DNA from: Hydractinia symbiolongicarpus
Lineage: Eukaryota > Cnidaria > Hydrozoa > Anthoathecata > Hydractiniidae
Assembly (NCBI RefSeq): GCF_029227915.1
Contig: NC_079875.1
Coordinates: forward strand, 19,587,001 to 19,651,000
Length of the DNA: 64,000 bases
Direction of reading: 5' to 3'
In this document: in pieces, positions 34,416-44,152 of the stretch
Layout: each line of letters starts with the position of its first letter
Position numbering within the stretch: position 1 is the stretch's first letter
Notes under the pieces: model-generated
Databases searched by the model: none
The model's input: only the letters and a program-made list of their open reading frames with translations
What the model was told of the DNA's origin: nothing
Translations under genes and position numbers: made by a program

Positions 34416-34622
34416 ATGGAACATTGTAACGACTGTGAACGTATGTTGGATGCGTATGATAGATGTACCTGCGGGCGTAGGTTTGTGGTGAATGGTAAAA
34501 TGTTGTGCTGGTACTGCTATCATGAATATATCACATATAATGGAGGTTGCTGTGTATGTACAATGACATGTAATTCTCTGAAGTCGTTCGAAATATACAA
34601 TAAAGAAAGTGGTGAAATTTGA
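34416..34622 (+). CDS. Small cysteine-rich (zinc-binding-like) protein
   Basis: A 68-residue intact ORF with Cys pairs (CNDC, CTC, CWYC, CCVCTMTC) that suggest one or two zinc ribbons or RING-like ligands (HCNDCERM...CTCGRRF...CWYCYHEY...CCVC). It starts directly after the preceding stop and its end overlaps the next frame by 14 nt. Function unknown; similar small zinc proteins are common in Polintons and large DNA viruses. Confidence 0.6.
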   Translation: MEHCNDCERMLDAYDRCTCGRRFVVNGKMLCWYCYHEYITYNGGCCVCTMTCNSLKSFEIYNKESGEI

Positions 34623-35187
34623 AGAGAAAATTGTCAAACATAAATTATTCTACTCTGCTGCCGCTACCTTTACGGATATCGACGATATCAATGTAGACTA
34701 CCTGACGGTATCAGATCCCATTCCCGCCAATGGGGGCAAGGATAAACGATACATTATAGGATACCATACACGGGACCTTGTGGTAGCCCTCAGGGTAAAA
34801 ACACCTATAATCTGGTCCCCGCATGGAGTGACCCGGTACAACGCAAATGCGGTACCGGCAATGTCTCTTGATTTTGAGGAGTACCCCGACTGAGTTGAGA
34901 AGTATCGCCAAATATGGAATAGAATCGAAGAGTTGATTCCTGAGCAATTGACGACGGAGCCTGTAAAAAAGGACCGATATGTGAACGCCAAACTTAAATA
35001 CTACAAAGACGCGACCGCAACAAAATTCCATTGTATGCCGGTACCCTATAATGAGCCCTGCCAAGCCAGTGCCATCCTGGCTATTTCATCAGTGCATATG
35101 CAGGGTAAAAATTACTACCCTCAGGTACATATTACAGAATGTCGATATAAGGGCTTTAGGAAGGAATGGCTGTTAGATGAGGATTAA
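34609..35187 (+). pseudogene. Conserved Polinton protein of unknown function, one in-frame stop
   Basis: A 192-codon reading frame interrupted only by TGA at 34,891-34,893. The halves (34,609-34,893 and onward to 35,187) are in the same frame with continuous composition. It is a globular protein rich in Tyr and Val with motifs such as DLVVALRVKTPIIWSPHGV and LTTEPVKKDRYVNAKLKYYK. No domain recognised. The single nonsense change suggests recent inactivation or a Trp/Gln-type substitution. It is convergent with the next gene. Confidence 0.55.
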
Positions 35188-35246
35188 AAAAACAAAAAAA
35201 TCCATATATCTTATAGGCCAATGCAAGACCTATAAAATATATAAAA

Positions 35247-35922
35247 TTAAGGATTATACTCGGATGGAGACTCTAGGTAGCGCTTGCATACTGCACAGAC
35301 TGAAGTTTTTTTAAAACATCACTTTTTTCCTCTCCTCTGCCTTTAGCGACCAGCTGGGCACGCTCTTGTTCGTTAATACTATTCACGATCTTATTAAATC
35401 GCTGCCGCATCTGTTCTTTCAGTAGCATATACCTTTCCTTTTCACGGGTAATCAGGCTATACTCTTAGTCACTGATCGTGCCGTTTTCCATTTCCTTGCT
35501 GATCAGGTCGACGATAGAGTTTAATTTCGCTTCTGCGAGTAGCCTTATACCCTCATCTTTTTTGTATTTCACACGTAGCCGTTTCGAAGCGTTCTGGAGA
35601 CCAGCTTGACCTATCTTGGCTGCAATCGCGAGCCCCCCCCATGGCACAGGCCAAGGGGACCCCAGACCCAACGCCATAGCTCCAATACCTAGCCCAGACG
35701 TAATCACACCCACACCAAGCAGTCCGTGGTCACAGAAACGTGCTCACGTGTTATGCATCTTGAACTTCATAGCAAGCCTGTTCCGCTCCTTTATTTCATC
35801 CCGTAAATATACCTCTATTTCCTCGATTTTTTTAACCTGAAGACCTGTCCTTCATCCTGCATATCAGCGCCTTGCGCAGGTGCACTCGGCAAACTCGGAT
35901 ACAGTTTGCTGATGTCAGACAT
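35247..35922 (-). pseudogene. Membrane/coiled-coil Polinton protein
   Basis: Starts at ATG 35,922 (MSDISKLYPSLP), chosen because a TATAAAAG string ends just before it. It has an N-terminal coiled coil, then after a frame break near 35,740 a glycine/alanine hydrophobic segment (GLGIGAMALGLGSPWPVPWG), and a helical tail with KLNSIVDLISKEMENG before an in-frame TAG at 35,465 and the natural stop at 35,247. Related small membrane proteins with a KLNSI-type helix occur in cnidarian Polintons. A structural or virion role is inference. Confidence 0.55.
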
Positions 35923-35924
35923 CT

Positions 35925-36605
35925 TTTATATTCTATTAGAATTTGCATCGTGAGGCCGATAAACGTGACGTTCTTCTCATGGTGATATACGTCTGTTAAC
36001 ATGAACTCTAGACGGTCCGTGGAGCCCTTCAGTGGAAGGTAAACAGGAGTGTCAAAACTCCAGGTCAACATATCTCCCCAGGCGTTTAGCTCCTTGGTTG
36101 GAAGTAAGGCTAGAAGTAAGGCTTTTGGACTTCTTACCATCCAATAGACAGTCGTCTTCATCCAACTGGGGATACACAAGTCTAAGTCTTTGGTAAGTAT
36201 CAGTTCTGTATAAAGCATCGTAGTCACCCTTCGTATAATATTTTTTTGCGGGGTCGTAGGGTAGGCCCAATAGCTCTTGCAATGGTCGATGAATCACCAC
36301 CGTATAGCCATCGCTGACACGGAGCCTGCAGTAGCCATTTTTAAGGACGAACAATTTAATCTTATCTTCCGCTTGACTGTTGACAAAGGTCGCGATATTC
36401 CCGATCTTGTACAGACCGTTCATAATCTCGATACGGGTCACCCTCTGATCGGGTCCCACTTTCCGGATCGTGATGTCGTTGTTGCTGTACAGGCTCAGCC
36501 ATCCAGGTCGAATACTGATAGATTTCAGAGCTATACGAGTGTCCTGCCCCAGGTAGTCCTCAATATCTTAGGCTTTTTGATATCTGTAATGTACAGTTGT
36601 TTCAT
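35925..36605 (-). pseudogene. Minor capsid (penton-like jelly-roll) protein
   Basis: From ATG 36,605 (MKQLYITDIKKP) through two frame changes, the sequence shows the arrangement of the Polinton minor capsid. This comprises an early ALKSISIRPGW strand, a short N-rich turn, IEIMNGLYKIGNIATF, and VIHRPLQELLGLPYDP in the middle. The C-terminal DTPVYLPLKGSTDRLEFMLT strand pair follows. This protein is predicted to form penton vertices with the double-jelly-roll capsid. Frameshifts lie near 36,545 and 36,100. It is transcribed divergently from the gene at 36,624, only 18 nt away. The assignment is by pattern and gene context. Confidence 0.6.
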
Positions 36606-36626
36606 CCTTTGTTTTAAGAAAGGATG
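36603..36626. promoter_or_regulatory. Palindrome spanning two divergent start codons
   Basis: CATCCTTT and AAAGGATG are exact inverted repeats separated by GTTTTAAG. Both outer triplets are the start codons of the divergent genes. The 18-nt intergenic gap leaves no room for a separate 5' UTR on either side, so promoter and leader must overlap the opposite gene. Confidence 0.7.
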
Positions 36627-37813
36627 AATATATACTCATACAAACTCAAGGCAAAATACAAAAGTAACAGGGGAGAATGGACACTTGGTATTGCAAATCT
36701 TGAGCATCAGGACCTCTACATGAGTACAGAGTCCCATATCTCTGTGGTATTTCCGGAGTTTACCAAGTATGCCATAAAGGTCCCAACAACCTACCTTGAT
36801 GACCGCGTTCAACTGGGTTGGAAAGGACAGGCACTGGACTACTGGAATACTTAGGTTAATTTCGCTACCCATTGTGCAACAACAGCCCTAGGCATCTGTA
36901 CCAAGCAGATGACGAGTTCCGTACCCCTTATAAACTCAATCTTCAAATTTCATGTCTATTACCACATGCGTCGTATCCTAGCAAGGATGAAGGTACCAAT
37001 GCCCTATGACGATGGGTTTTCTCAGTACAAAAATCCCTATTTAACCTCCGAGTAATCACAGGTATGCCGCGAGTATGGCGCAGATCCTAATAGTCTGTAC
37101 AAATTCAAGGCTGTCATGTCATCGTTGACGAATGGTAGATGGTGGCCCAGGTTGATGGGGATTTGGCGAAGTTTATTATGCCAACAAGTCAAGTCTTACA
37201 TCCGAAGGGTTGACCAAGCTAAGCGAGAGTATCAGGGTTTATGTGATCCTATTGCTAGGATCGCAAGCAGGGGCCAAGGCATCCATGATCGGGTCCGACG
37301 CAGACAACTACACGGCCAGGCAAATTCTACTGCAGAAATTTGAGGAAATGGTCCAACGTCAGGAGAATGTAAGCCACGACATCACCGAATTTCAGAAGGT
37401 GTTGCAATATGCCCGAACTCCTGAAAATTTTGCGGTCATGCATGGCGTATATATGTTGCCTTCGTACATGAACTTACGCATAGGCAAGATCGTAGGGTAC
37501 AACTTGATTGCGCTTGCAAATGCAATAATCGGTATCCGACTTGACATGAATAACAAGCCTATTGTGCGACATGCGTCTGCCGCACCCCCCAAGCATACTG
37601 CCAAATCACCTGTTTATATTCCAAAGCATGACACACCTCCTATACATACTCCTGATCATACTATACAGGCTATACCATCCATACCTCCAAAACATGCTAA
37701 CATCGCCTCATATACCCGAACAACCACCACAAAACCAGCATGAGGATACCAAGACTGCCATGATCATAACAGGGGTCGGCCTCATCCTTGCATATCTATG
37801 TCTTAGAAAATAA
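36624..37813 (+). pseudogene. Large Polinton structural-type protein with C-terminal membrane anchor
   Basis: Pieces at 36,624-36,854, 36,860-37,050, 37,080-37,210 and 37,210-37,743 follow one another with shifts and stops and form one protein of about 390 residues. The best segment (37,210-37,600) has SESIRVYVILLLGSQAGAK, an alpha-helical stretch and YMLPSYMNLRIGKI. It is followed by a proline/threonine/histidine-rich linker and, in another frame, a terminal hydrophobic helix (TAMIITGVGLILAYLCL) ending in Arg-Lys at 37,813. A tail-anchored virion protein is plausible; the family is recurrent in cnidarian Polintons but has no assigned function. Confidence 0.5.
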
Positions 37814-37862
37814 AATCTCACGTATAGCACGCGATGGCCATATACAGATGCTTAGCCGCGTA

Positions 37863-39096
37863 TTACACGATGGTTGACGCTACCCTCAGAAAGAAGGAGA
37901 CCACCGTGCCGATGATCCCGGGTAATGCAGCACCCGTCTTACCTGCTAGGTATTTGAGAAATTTACCCAATCCTTCAAGCTTCTTCTCCACAAAACCTTT
38001 TTCACCACCGGCTGCGCCACTTTCCCCTGCAGCACCTGCCGCTGCACCTCCTCCACCTGTAACGGCAAGTACAATAGTGGAAACCAGAAGACCTATAGAG
38101 GACACTATGCTGCCTATAGTCAGACCCTGCTCCCGGAAAAGGGTTTTAAGTTTCTCCAGCAAGGACATATCATCTCCGGCAATCTTCATTAACTCGGACT
38201 TAATATTTTTCAGATGCTTAAAAATCTGGGAGGAAAGCAGACCATGTTTATCCAGCACAGCCTTTTTTTCATCCTTCAAATTTTCAATACTTTCCTCAAT
38301 GCTAGCGATTTCCCTATCTCTTTGCGCCCCTGCCTTCTGCCCCCTAAGTTTTTTCAACATGTCCTCTTTTTCAATAATTTTTCTCGAGTATGAATTAATC
38401 TCATCCTTTAAAAATTTTATGTTATAATACAAGCTTTCAATTTCGAGTTTTATTTTTTTTCATATCAGGAACATAGGTGGCATCGTCGTTGCCGATGCCG
38501 GTGAATGAGGTATCTACAAAACCCTCCACATCATATGCAAAATTTTGAATACTGTCAATTGTTTCCATCTGGATCATCTCTCCCCCCATAAAAATTCCCT
38601 CCTCTTTTTCCTTATTCACAAAGACATTAACATCCCCGATGAGATTCTGGGCGTCTGCCTTACTACCTTTGTTTGGCGTGGTGATAAACTCTTTAAAACC
38701 CATATCCCACACGAAATCTGCCCTCAAGTTTTTTAAAATGGTACCGGCAGCCAGCAAACCAACGCCCTTCTTTTTATATTTTGAATCACTGATGTCTACG
38801 CCTCTATAGAGAAGACGTTGCCCTTCTAAATGGAATCCGTCATAGGGAATGACATGGACTGCCCCCACCCTCGGGTCATTTCTAATTTGGGTGCATATAT
38901 CGGCGATCTTCATGTTTACCAGCTCCCTGCCCGTATCAATACCCGTAGCCATGGCGTCTCCCTGCCGTTGTTGTTGTCCGGGCGTTGATGTCCCCGATGT
39001 TCCGTGGAGTTGCGTCGATTGTTGGGTATCTTCCTTATCGCCTTCATCATGCCTGCCCATATCCTCTTCATGTGTAAATACTGGATTATCAGCCAT
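37863..39096 (-). pseudogene. Coiled-coil plus glycine-rich membrane protein of the Polinton
   Basis: The first part, from ATG 39,096 to 38,437, has a Gln/Thr-rich N-terminus, a globular domain (VHVIPYDGFHLEGQRLLYRG, then GVGLLAAGTILKNL) and an acidic region. A 1-nt shift at about 38,440 joins it to the second part (38,432-37,863). That part is a long coiled coil, a hydrophobic segment (IVSSIGLLVSTIVLAVTGGG) and an Ala/Gly linker ending in KTGAALPGIIGTVVSFFLR. I read these as one gene because coding sense continues across the shift. The C-terminus appears truncated. It probably acts in the virion or at membranes. Confidence 0.6.
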
Positions 39097-39127
39097 TTAT
39101 TACAACATTTCCCCCATAATAAAAACA

Positions 39128-40395
39128 ATGAGCATATACGGAACTTTAATGGACCCCTATGCAAAGACCAAGCAGCTCCTAGGTATGAAAGGACGCCGTC
39201 AACGAGTGCAAATATTGCATACCTCCTCAACCATCGATCTGAACGAATACCGCTATGTTGATATCCCCAACATGCCTCAGAATGATGTCATTATTCCGGG
39301 TAGTCTCAAGCTCCTATTTGATCTGACGTTAACAGGAACCAATACAAAGCGTACCATTGTCAGCAATATAGGCCAAAATCTGGTGAAAAACCTGCGTATT
39401 ACCCTAAATTGCAAAGAGGTTCAGAATATATCTAATTATAATATCCTGGCCGTGTACTGCGACTTGTGGTTACCAAAATTTGATAGAGACAACAACCTTG
39501 TTCTGCAGGGCATTAATCCGAGCGACAGAACCATCAGAGCCCTACGGGTGAAGTCAACCGATCACGTGGGACCAATAAGGAAAAGGCCATGGTGGCGGCC
39601 TATGGCAACACGTTTTCCATCCCTCTCGGCAAAATGTTTGAATTGACCAGGGATCTCCCATTCTACCCGGCGGACTTCTACGATAGGTTAAAATTTGTGA
39701 TACATTTCACACCATATCAGGAAGTCATTAAGGATGGAGGTACAGCGGCCTCAGGGAGCACAGCAGCCGAGGCGGCCGATTCTGCGTACAAAATTACTAA
39801 TATCAGGTTGGAGTTCGACAAGATCACTCATGAGGGCCTCGCGAGTGCCATGATGTCCCGGTATGCGAGATTGGCAATGCCCTATGAACGCATTATGAGG
39901 ATGAAGGTAGTCACCATGAAAAAAGCAGATACTAGTTATAACCTCCAGATTGACGCTCCCGCCAAGTCCTTTAATGGTGTCCTGCTGTTGTTTATAGACC
40001 CTGGAAAAGTGAAGCCCTATGCCGGTGTCAATGAGGTATTCTACAAGTTGAAAATTGAGAGTATTAATATACCCGTTAAGGGCGAACCTAATGAACTGTA
40101 TAGCCATGCCATGCTTCCAAAAAACCACCTTGAGCAGATCGTCAACATTTTCGGTGCCCATGATAGTAGCGTCACAATCGGGCAGTTTTTTAATAAACGG
40201 TATGCGTTATTCATCGATTTCAGGACTTATCCCGACGATATCCTACATGGATCCGGAAGACCATTACAACGTCTGTCCGATGAGATAACCCTGCACATCA
40301 CCAAAAAGACCGATGGAACCGGAGATTTTAGATGTTACGTGTACCTCCTGCAGGATGCGCAAATGAACATCCTGGATGGCAGACTGGATCGTTAG
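39128..40395 (+). pseudogene. MCP: Polinton major capsid protein (double jelly roll), one frameshift
   Basis: Starts at ATG 39,128 (MSIYGTLMDPYAKTKQLLG). The frame runs to about 39,575 and resumes at about 39,589 to the stop at 40,395, giving roughly 420 residues. This fits the capsid-type proteins of cnidarian and nematode Mavericks. Typical blocks are DVIIPGSLKLLFDLTLTG, FYPADFYDRLKFVIHFTPYQ and the C-terminal YALFIDFRTYPDDILHGSGR. It would form the pseudo-hexagonal trimers of the virion shell. Only one indel separates it from an intact frame. It is divergent from the gene at 39,096 by 31 nt and followed after 20 nt by the next gene. Confidence 0.8.
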
Positions 40396-40415
40396 GAGTA
40401 CTGAAATAAAGAGAC

Positions 40416-40757
40416 ATGGCCACTACAGCGGTGATCGTGGCAGGCGCGGCAATCAACGCATTGGCGTTCAGTGGGACCAACGTCTTGTTTTCTAGGCTCT
40501 CGGGACATGGCGAAGCGGAGAGAAAACAGCACAACCGTGCGATAGAAAAGTTAAATGCGGCTCAGGCAGAGTGGATACGGAAACGGCAGGCTAAATTGGA
40601 CTGGTTCAACGAGCAAAGTGAACAGCAAATAAAGACCGGCAAAAGCCTTCGTGAACTCGATGACGACATGTATAAATTCTATATAGCCTTAGACAAAAAG
40701 GCCCCGCTATTGAAGGATTTTTACGTCCTTCAAAAACCCGACAAGATGGCGACTTAA
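40416..40757 (+). CDS. Small Polinton protein with hydrophobic N-terminus
   Basis: An intact 113-residue ORF begins 20 nt after the capsid stop. AVIVAGAAINALAFSGTN is a short membrane-compatible or amphipathic N-terminus. A highly charged helical stretch follows (KQHNRAIEKLNAAQAEW, RKRQAKLDWFNEQ). A conserved partner of the capsid gene in cnidarian Polintons, of unknown role; a virion-associated or scaffold function is inference. The leader AAATAAAGAGAC resembles that of other genes in the element. Confidence 0.65.
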   Translation: MATTAVIVAGAAINALAFSGTNVLFSRLSGHGEAERKQHNRAIEKLNAAQAEWIRKRQAKLDWFNEQSEQQIKTGKSLRELDDDMYKFYIALDKKAPLLKDFYVLQKPDKMAT

Positions 40758-40828
40758 CGTTTGTCTTTGGCTCATTGTCTTTACTGGACTTTGTAGCCTA
40801 TAAGTACCTATAGGAACGTTTTCCTGAC

Positions 40829-40846
40829 ATATATAATAAAGACATG
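40829..40846 (+). promoter_or_regulatory. TATA-like leader of the integrase gene
   Basis: ATATATAATAAAGACATG matches the TATATAATAAAGAAATG string in both Polinton TIRs and is directly adjacent to the start codon. It is probably part of an element-specific promoter or leader motif. Confidence 0.5.
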
Positions 40847-41813
40847 TCTGAAAAATCACCACATATCGTTACAGAGGAAGAAGCAGAAAAGCTAAGCCAA
40901 ATTTACTAGATGCCGGAACACCTGTGGACCGGCCGCAAAGCTATAAAATTTACTCGTGAAGGAGAGTGGTCTCTCCAAAAAGAAGGTTACTCAAAGGTCG
41001 TAAAAAGATCGATTATCCACACTTCACCATTACAATTCCAAATGAGATGCATCAATTCGATCTGCTCTATATGCCTCACAACAGGGTATATGGAAGCACC
41101 TATAAGTATATTCTGACAGGCATTGACGTAGCCTCAGGTTACAAAGTAGCGAGGCCCTTGCGAACCAAAAAAGCCAGCGAAGTTGCGGATATGTTGAAGG
41201 ATATTCACAAGGCGGGACCTTCACACTACCCTAAAACTTTCCAGTGTGATAACGGTAGCGAATTCAAATCTGATGTAACCAAGCTACTGGAGGGTAAAGG
41301 TGTTGAAATTAGGCGGGTCACCACCAAGTATCACCGTACATTCACGGTGTTTGTAGAGTCCTACAACAAGGTCCTTGCAGAAAGACTCTTTAAGCCTCAA
41401 GATGCCCAAGAGTTGGCTTCCGACGAGGCTAGTACCATCTAGGTGAAGCACTTATACATCGTCAAACGCCTTAATAATACCAAGACCGCCATGATAAACA
41501 TGAAGCCTAACAAAGCAATTAAGATGGATGAGATACCACTCGCAAAAAGCGAGGAATATCCGAAGGGAAACCCCTACCTAAGGATGGATTGTACTTATAC
41601 CTCCTGCAACCCGGAGAAGAGCACGGTGATGCGAGACGATGCGCAACTGATGCTTTCTGGAGCAGTAAAATGTATAGGTTGGATCGTATAGTGGCAGGCA
41701 GCCGTGTTTTATACTACTTAAAGGATGGTCCCCAAAGGAACTTTGTGTCGGAAGAACTCATGCTTATTCCGGAGGATGTCGAAGTGCCTCCGGGACATGT
41801 GAAGGATTGGTAG
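40844..41813 (+). pseudogene. INT: Polinton retroviral-type integrase (rve), broken
   Basis: From ATG 40,844 an in-frame TAG occurs at 40,907, then LWTGRKAIKFTREGE. After a shift near 41,000 comes the catalytic core: first Asp in MHQFDLLYMP (about 41,060), second in FQCDNGSEF (about 41,249-41,275), and Glu in FVESYNKVLAERL (about 41,350). The DDE triad is therefore intact. After another stop (41,440) and shift (about 41,590) the chromodomain-side C-terminal block LYLLQPGEEHGD...RNFVSEELMLIPEDVEVPPG ends at 41,813. It normally inserts the element with 6-bp target duplications. Two stops and at least two frameshifts make this copy dead. Confidence 0.85.
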
Positions 41814-41945
41814 ACACCCTCAATTTTACCTATAATTTTAACTACTCTTGTAACTAGTTAAAATTAGTGTATAACTACGACATATCAATGTCAAACATTC
41901 TCTCGAATAGATCCAGCGTATCGCCGTCGGCTAACGTGAAGTGAT

Positions 41946-42692
41946 TTAGGTAACAATTCTCGTGCCCAGGGTATCGTGCCTGAATCGGCACCAGGCATGT
42001 ACGACATTCGGATCGTCGCATTCCGGTTTCCTTACAGTCATCTCAGGGTACATTGCCCTTAAGGTGCTTCTTCTTGTGCTGAGTTGCTTACACTGGCATC
42101 GGATCATATAGTGTTTATGTATGCCTTTCTTTCCATGCTCGTGAGGATCATTTTTATCAGCCACACATAGCACAGTATCATATTGATATCGGTGCGGAAC
42201 ATGCCTATGCCGTAGTTCCGAGTTGTCTTGTTTAAGGGCACTAAGTTTTTTATCCCTATCCTCGAGCTCATCCCCGAGTGCCAGGAGTTGGTTGTCCCTA
42301 TCCTCAATTTCATCGCCGAGTATGGCCAGTGCCCCATCCCTGTTCTCAAGAGCTTGACGCTGTTCTTTAATTACATCTTGTTTTTGGACACCTGCTCTGA
42401 CCAGGTATTTGATGACCCCCACAGCCTTTGGTTTTCGGGAACGACGAACTCTAATCTCTAATGCGTCGTCTAATGTCACAAAAGGGTCATACCTATTTTG
42501 GTCTTGTTTTTGTGGTTGGTTACTAACCAACCCTATCTCATGGCGTGCAAGAGTGGAAATATCTCGATAGGACTCCGCAATCTTTTCGATGCCCAGGAAA
42601 CGTCCCAAATCAGCGCGTTTAAACATAGGTTTATCCTGGTTGTTGGCCAGGGTTTCGATGGCTCCTGCGTTGAACATAACTTGCGACGACAT
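41946..42692 (-). CDS. BRO/MSV199-like DNA-binding protein of the Polinton
   Basis: I choose ATG 42,692 (MSSQVMFNAGAIETLANN) over the longer open frame because TATATAGAAAG ends right before it. The N-terminal half is an MSV199/BRO-N-type fold (KPMFKRADLGRFLGIEKI...SLDDALEIRVRRSRKPKAVGVIKYLV). A coiled-coil linker with repeated DEIEDRDNQLLAL / DELEDRDKKLSAL follows. The C-terminal half (YDTVLCVADKND...KHYMIRCQCKQLSTRR) is similar to DUF3627-type tails that accompany MSV199 domains in large DNA viruses of insects and amoebae. About 248 residues, intact. It probably regulates transcription or replication. Confidence 0.72.
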   Translation of the reverse strand: MSSQVMFNAGAIETLANNQDKPMFKRADLGRFLGIEKIAESYRDISTLARHEIGLVSNQPQKQDQNRYDPFVTLDDALEIRVRRSRKPKAVGVIKYLVRAGVQKQDVIKEQRQALENRDGALAILGDEIEDRDNQLLALGDELEDRDKKLSALKQDNSELRHRHVPHRYQYDTVLCVADKNDPHEHGKKGIHKHYMIRCQCKQLSTRRSTLRAMYPEMTVRKPECDDPNVVHAWCRFRHDTLGTRIVT

Positions 42693-42799
42693 CTTTCTAT
42701 ATACCAATGCCTGGCCAGAGGATTCACTGTGGTCATAAATGGTAATTTTTACTATCCGCAAGAGTAGTGAAAATTATGTTTTGGTTTGGCGTACACTTC

Positions 42800-43517
42800 C
42801 TATTCGGAAACATATCGGTTACCTTTGGCTATATTTTCGCTTGCCCACATGGGTTGAGTGTTGGTGTAGTGCAATCTTTTCGCTGCCTCGGCAAGCGATG
42901 GGGCATCACCAATTTCTTGATAATTAATCGGTACCTTGTGATCGATATGTCACTCCCCATGGTTGTCCCAGGTCATACCCTCAACAAACTGAGATTCAAT
43001 ATGGGCCCGCAGGGTCGCGATATCACAACCTAGGTACTCCCGAGAACTAAGCTCCTTGTTTCCCGTCAGGGCATTGTGGGTTCGTTTTTGTACAACATAG
43101 GCGATATGTCCGGTAGGATCGCATATAGGGCATTCCCGCCTTCGTTTTTCATGGTCACAGAAGCTTCCACCACCGCAGTCCCTACAGGTGTATCTTATCC
43201 TACCATGTTCGCCGCATCTACGACCACCCCCGCAGTCCTTGCACTCCGATCTTCGCCTACCATGTTCCCTGCAGATCTGACTTCCCCCACACTCTTTACA
43301 AGTGGATCTCATTCTTTGATGGTGACATGTTTCACTTTCTCCACACTCTTTACAGGTGGACTCCGCCTTTGATGCGGACACTTTGTACGCTTTTTCGACG
43401 CGTTGAGAACATTCAGGCATTTGATGCACATTTTTGTTTGTTGGCCATTCCCTTGTTCCTAAAAATGCCTATGGATAAAAAAAGTTTACATTTTGAACAT
43501 TTCTTGACCCCCTCCAT
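42800..43517 (-). pseudogene. Zinc-repeat plus HNH-type endonuclease-like protein (copy B)
   Basis: Begins MEGVKKCSKCKLFLSIG at 43,517. After a frame change near 43,425 it runs through four to five 18-19-residue repeats C-x2-CGG-x2-x-C-x2-H-x2-R, for example CKECGGSQICREHGRRR and CKDCGGGRRCGEHGRIR. It then enters an HNH-like end: ATLRAHIESQFVEGMTWDNH, HIDHKVPINY and HYTNTQPMW. An in-frame TGA at 42,950 replaces the Trp expected between GE and HIDH. HNH nucleases with such zinc knuckle arrays occur in mobile elements and viruses; a nicking or homing role is inference. Confidence 0.65.
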
Positions 43518-43747
43518 ATTGTTTAGTAGCCATATCTTCAGGTAGCTTTGTTGTATGGTCATTCGATAATCTCCCAAGTTCGAGAGTGTTCTAATCTCAC
43601 GTGCTAGCAAGCGTGTTTGGATTTCCTCGGTTCAATTTTAATCTCATCCCAGTCCGAGATGAGATTCGTTTCCTCGTCCAGCAGCTTCATGTCACTCTTC
43701 TCATGGGGATTTTAAACTTGTCCGGGGGTAATAGCTTTCTGCATACT

Positions 43748-44110
43748 CTACAACGCTTGATGTCCATTTAGTATAACATCTTGAGCACGCTGCAATGCTT
43801 TAGCGACCTCGGCAAGAGTGGGAGAATTGAACGTTCCCTGGTACCTGAAGGGAGTTTTATGAGTTACGTGCCTCTCGACGTTCTCCCTTGTGTAACCTTC
43901 GGAAAACTAGGCCTGAATATGGTCCTGTAGCATGATTATTAACTCATGTAAGGGTTGCATATAGATACGACGTCTAGGACGATCCTTCGAAATCCTCTTA
44001 AGATCAAGGCCGGGAATGCATGTACTCGTTAGTTGACCTTTGCCCCTTGCCTTGAACTGGTTCAAGGGGAGAGATTTTGAGCATTTTGAACACTTTTGGG
44101 CCTCCTCCAT
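43748..44110 (-). pseudogene. Related zinc/HNH-like protein (copy A), shortened
   Basis: MEEAQKCSKCSKSLPLNQF at 44,110 parallels the head of the 43,517 gene. It lacks the zinc-repeat array and goes straight to LHELIIMLQDHIQA, an in-frame stop at 43,907, and a decayed HNH-like end (RENVERHVTHKTPFRY, then FNSPTLAEVAKAL). It is probably a tandem duplicate that lost the repeats. Its start codon is next to a perfect TATA palindrome at 44,111-44,139. Confidence 0.55.
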
Positions 44111-44139
44111 ATTTATATATCCCGGCGGGATATATAAAT
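44111..44139. promoter_or_regulatory. Perfect 29-nt TATA palindrome upstream of copy A
   Basis: ATTTATATATCCCG-G-CGGGATATATAAAT has 14-nt exact arms around a single G. It fills the gap between the stop of the upstream membrane-protein gene (minus strand) and the ATG at 44,110. It could act as a hairpin terminator for one gene and a TATA promoter for the next. Confidence 0.6.
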
Positions 44140-44152
44140 AATATTATGCGCT

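Noticed and set aside
37834-38427. 197-codon plus-strand open frame opposite the coiled-coil gene
   Set aside because: The minus-strand frame has coherent coiled-coil, membrane and Gly/Ala linker segments and family resemblance; the plus-strand translation is a Pro/Ser-rich shadow.
39751-40161. Minus-strand open frame under the capsid gene
   Set aside because: It lies antisense to clearly conserved capsid sequence and has no domain of its own.
42228-43372. Plus-strand open frames opposite the BRO-like and HNH-like genes
   Set aside because: Shadows; the minus-strand frames contain the recognisable motifs.
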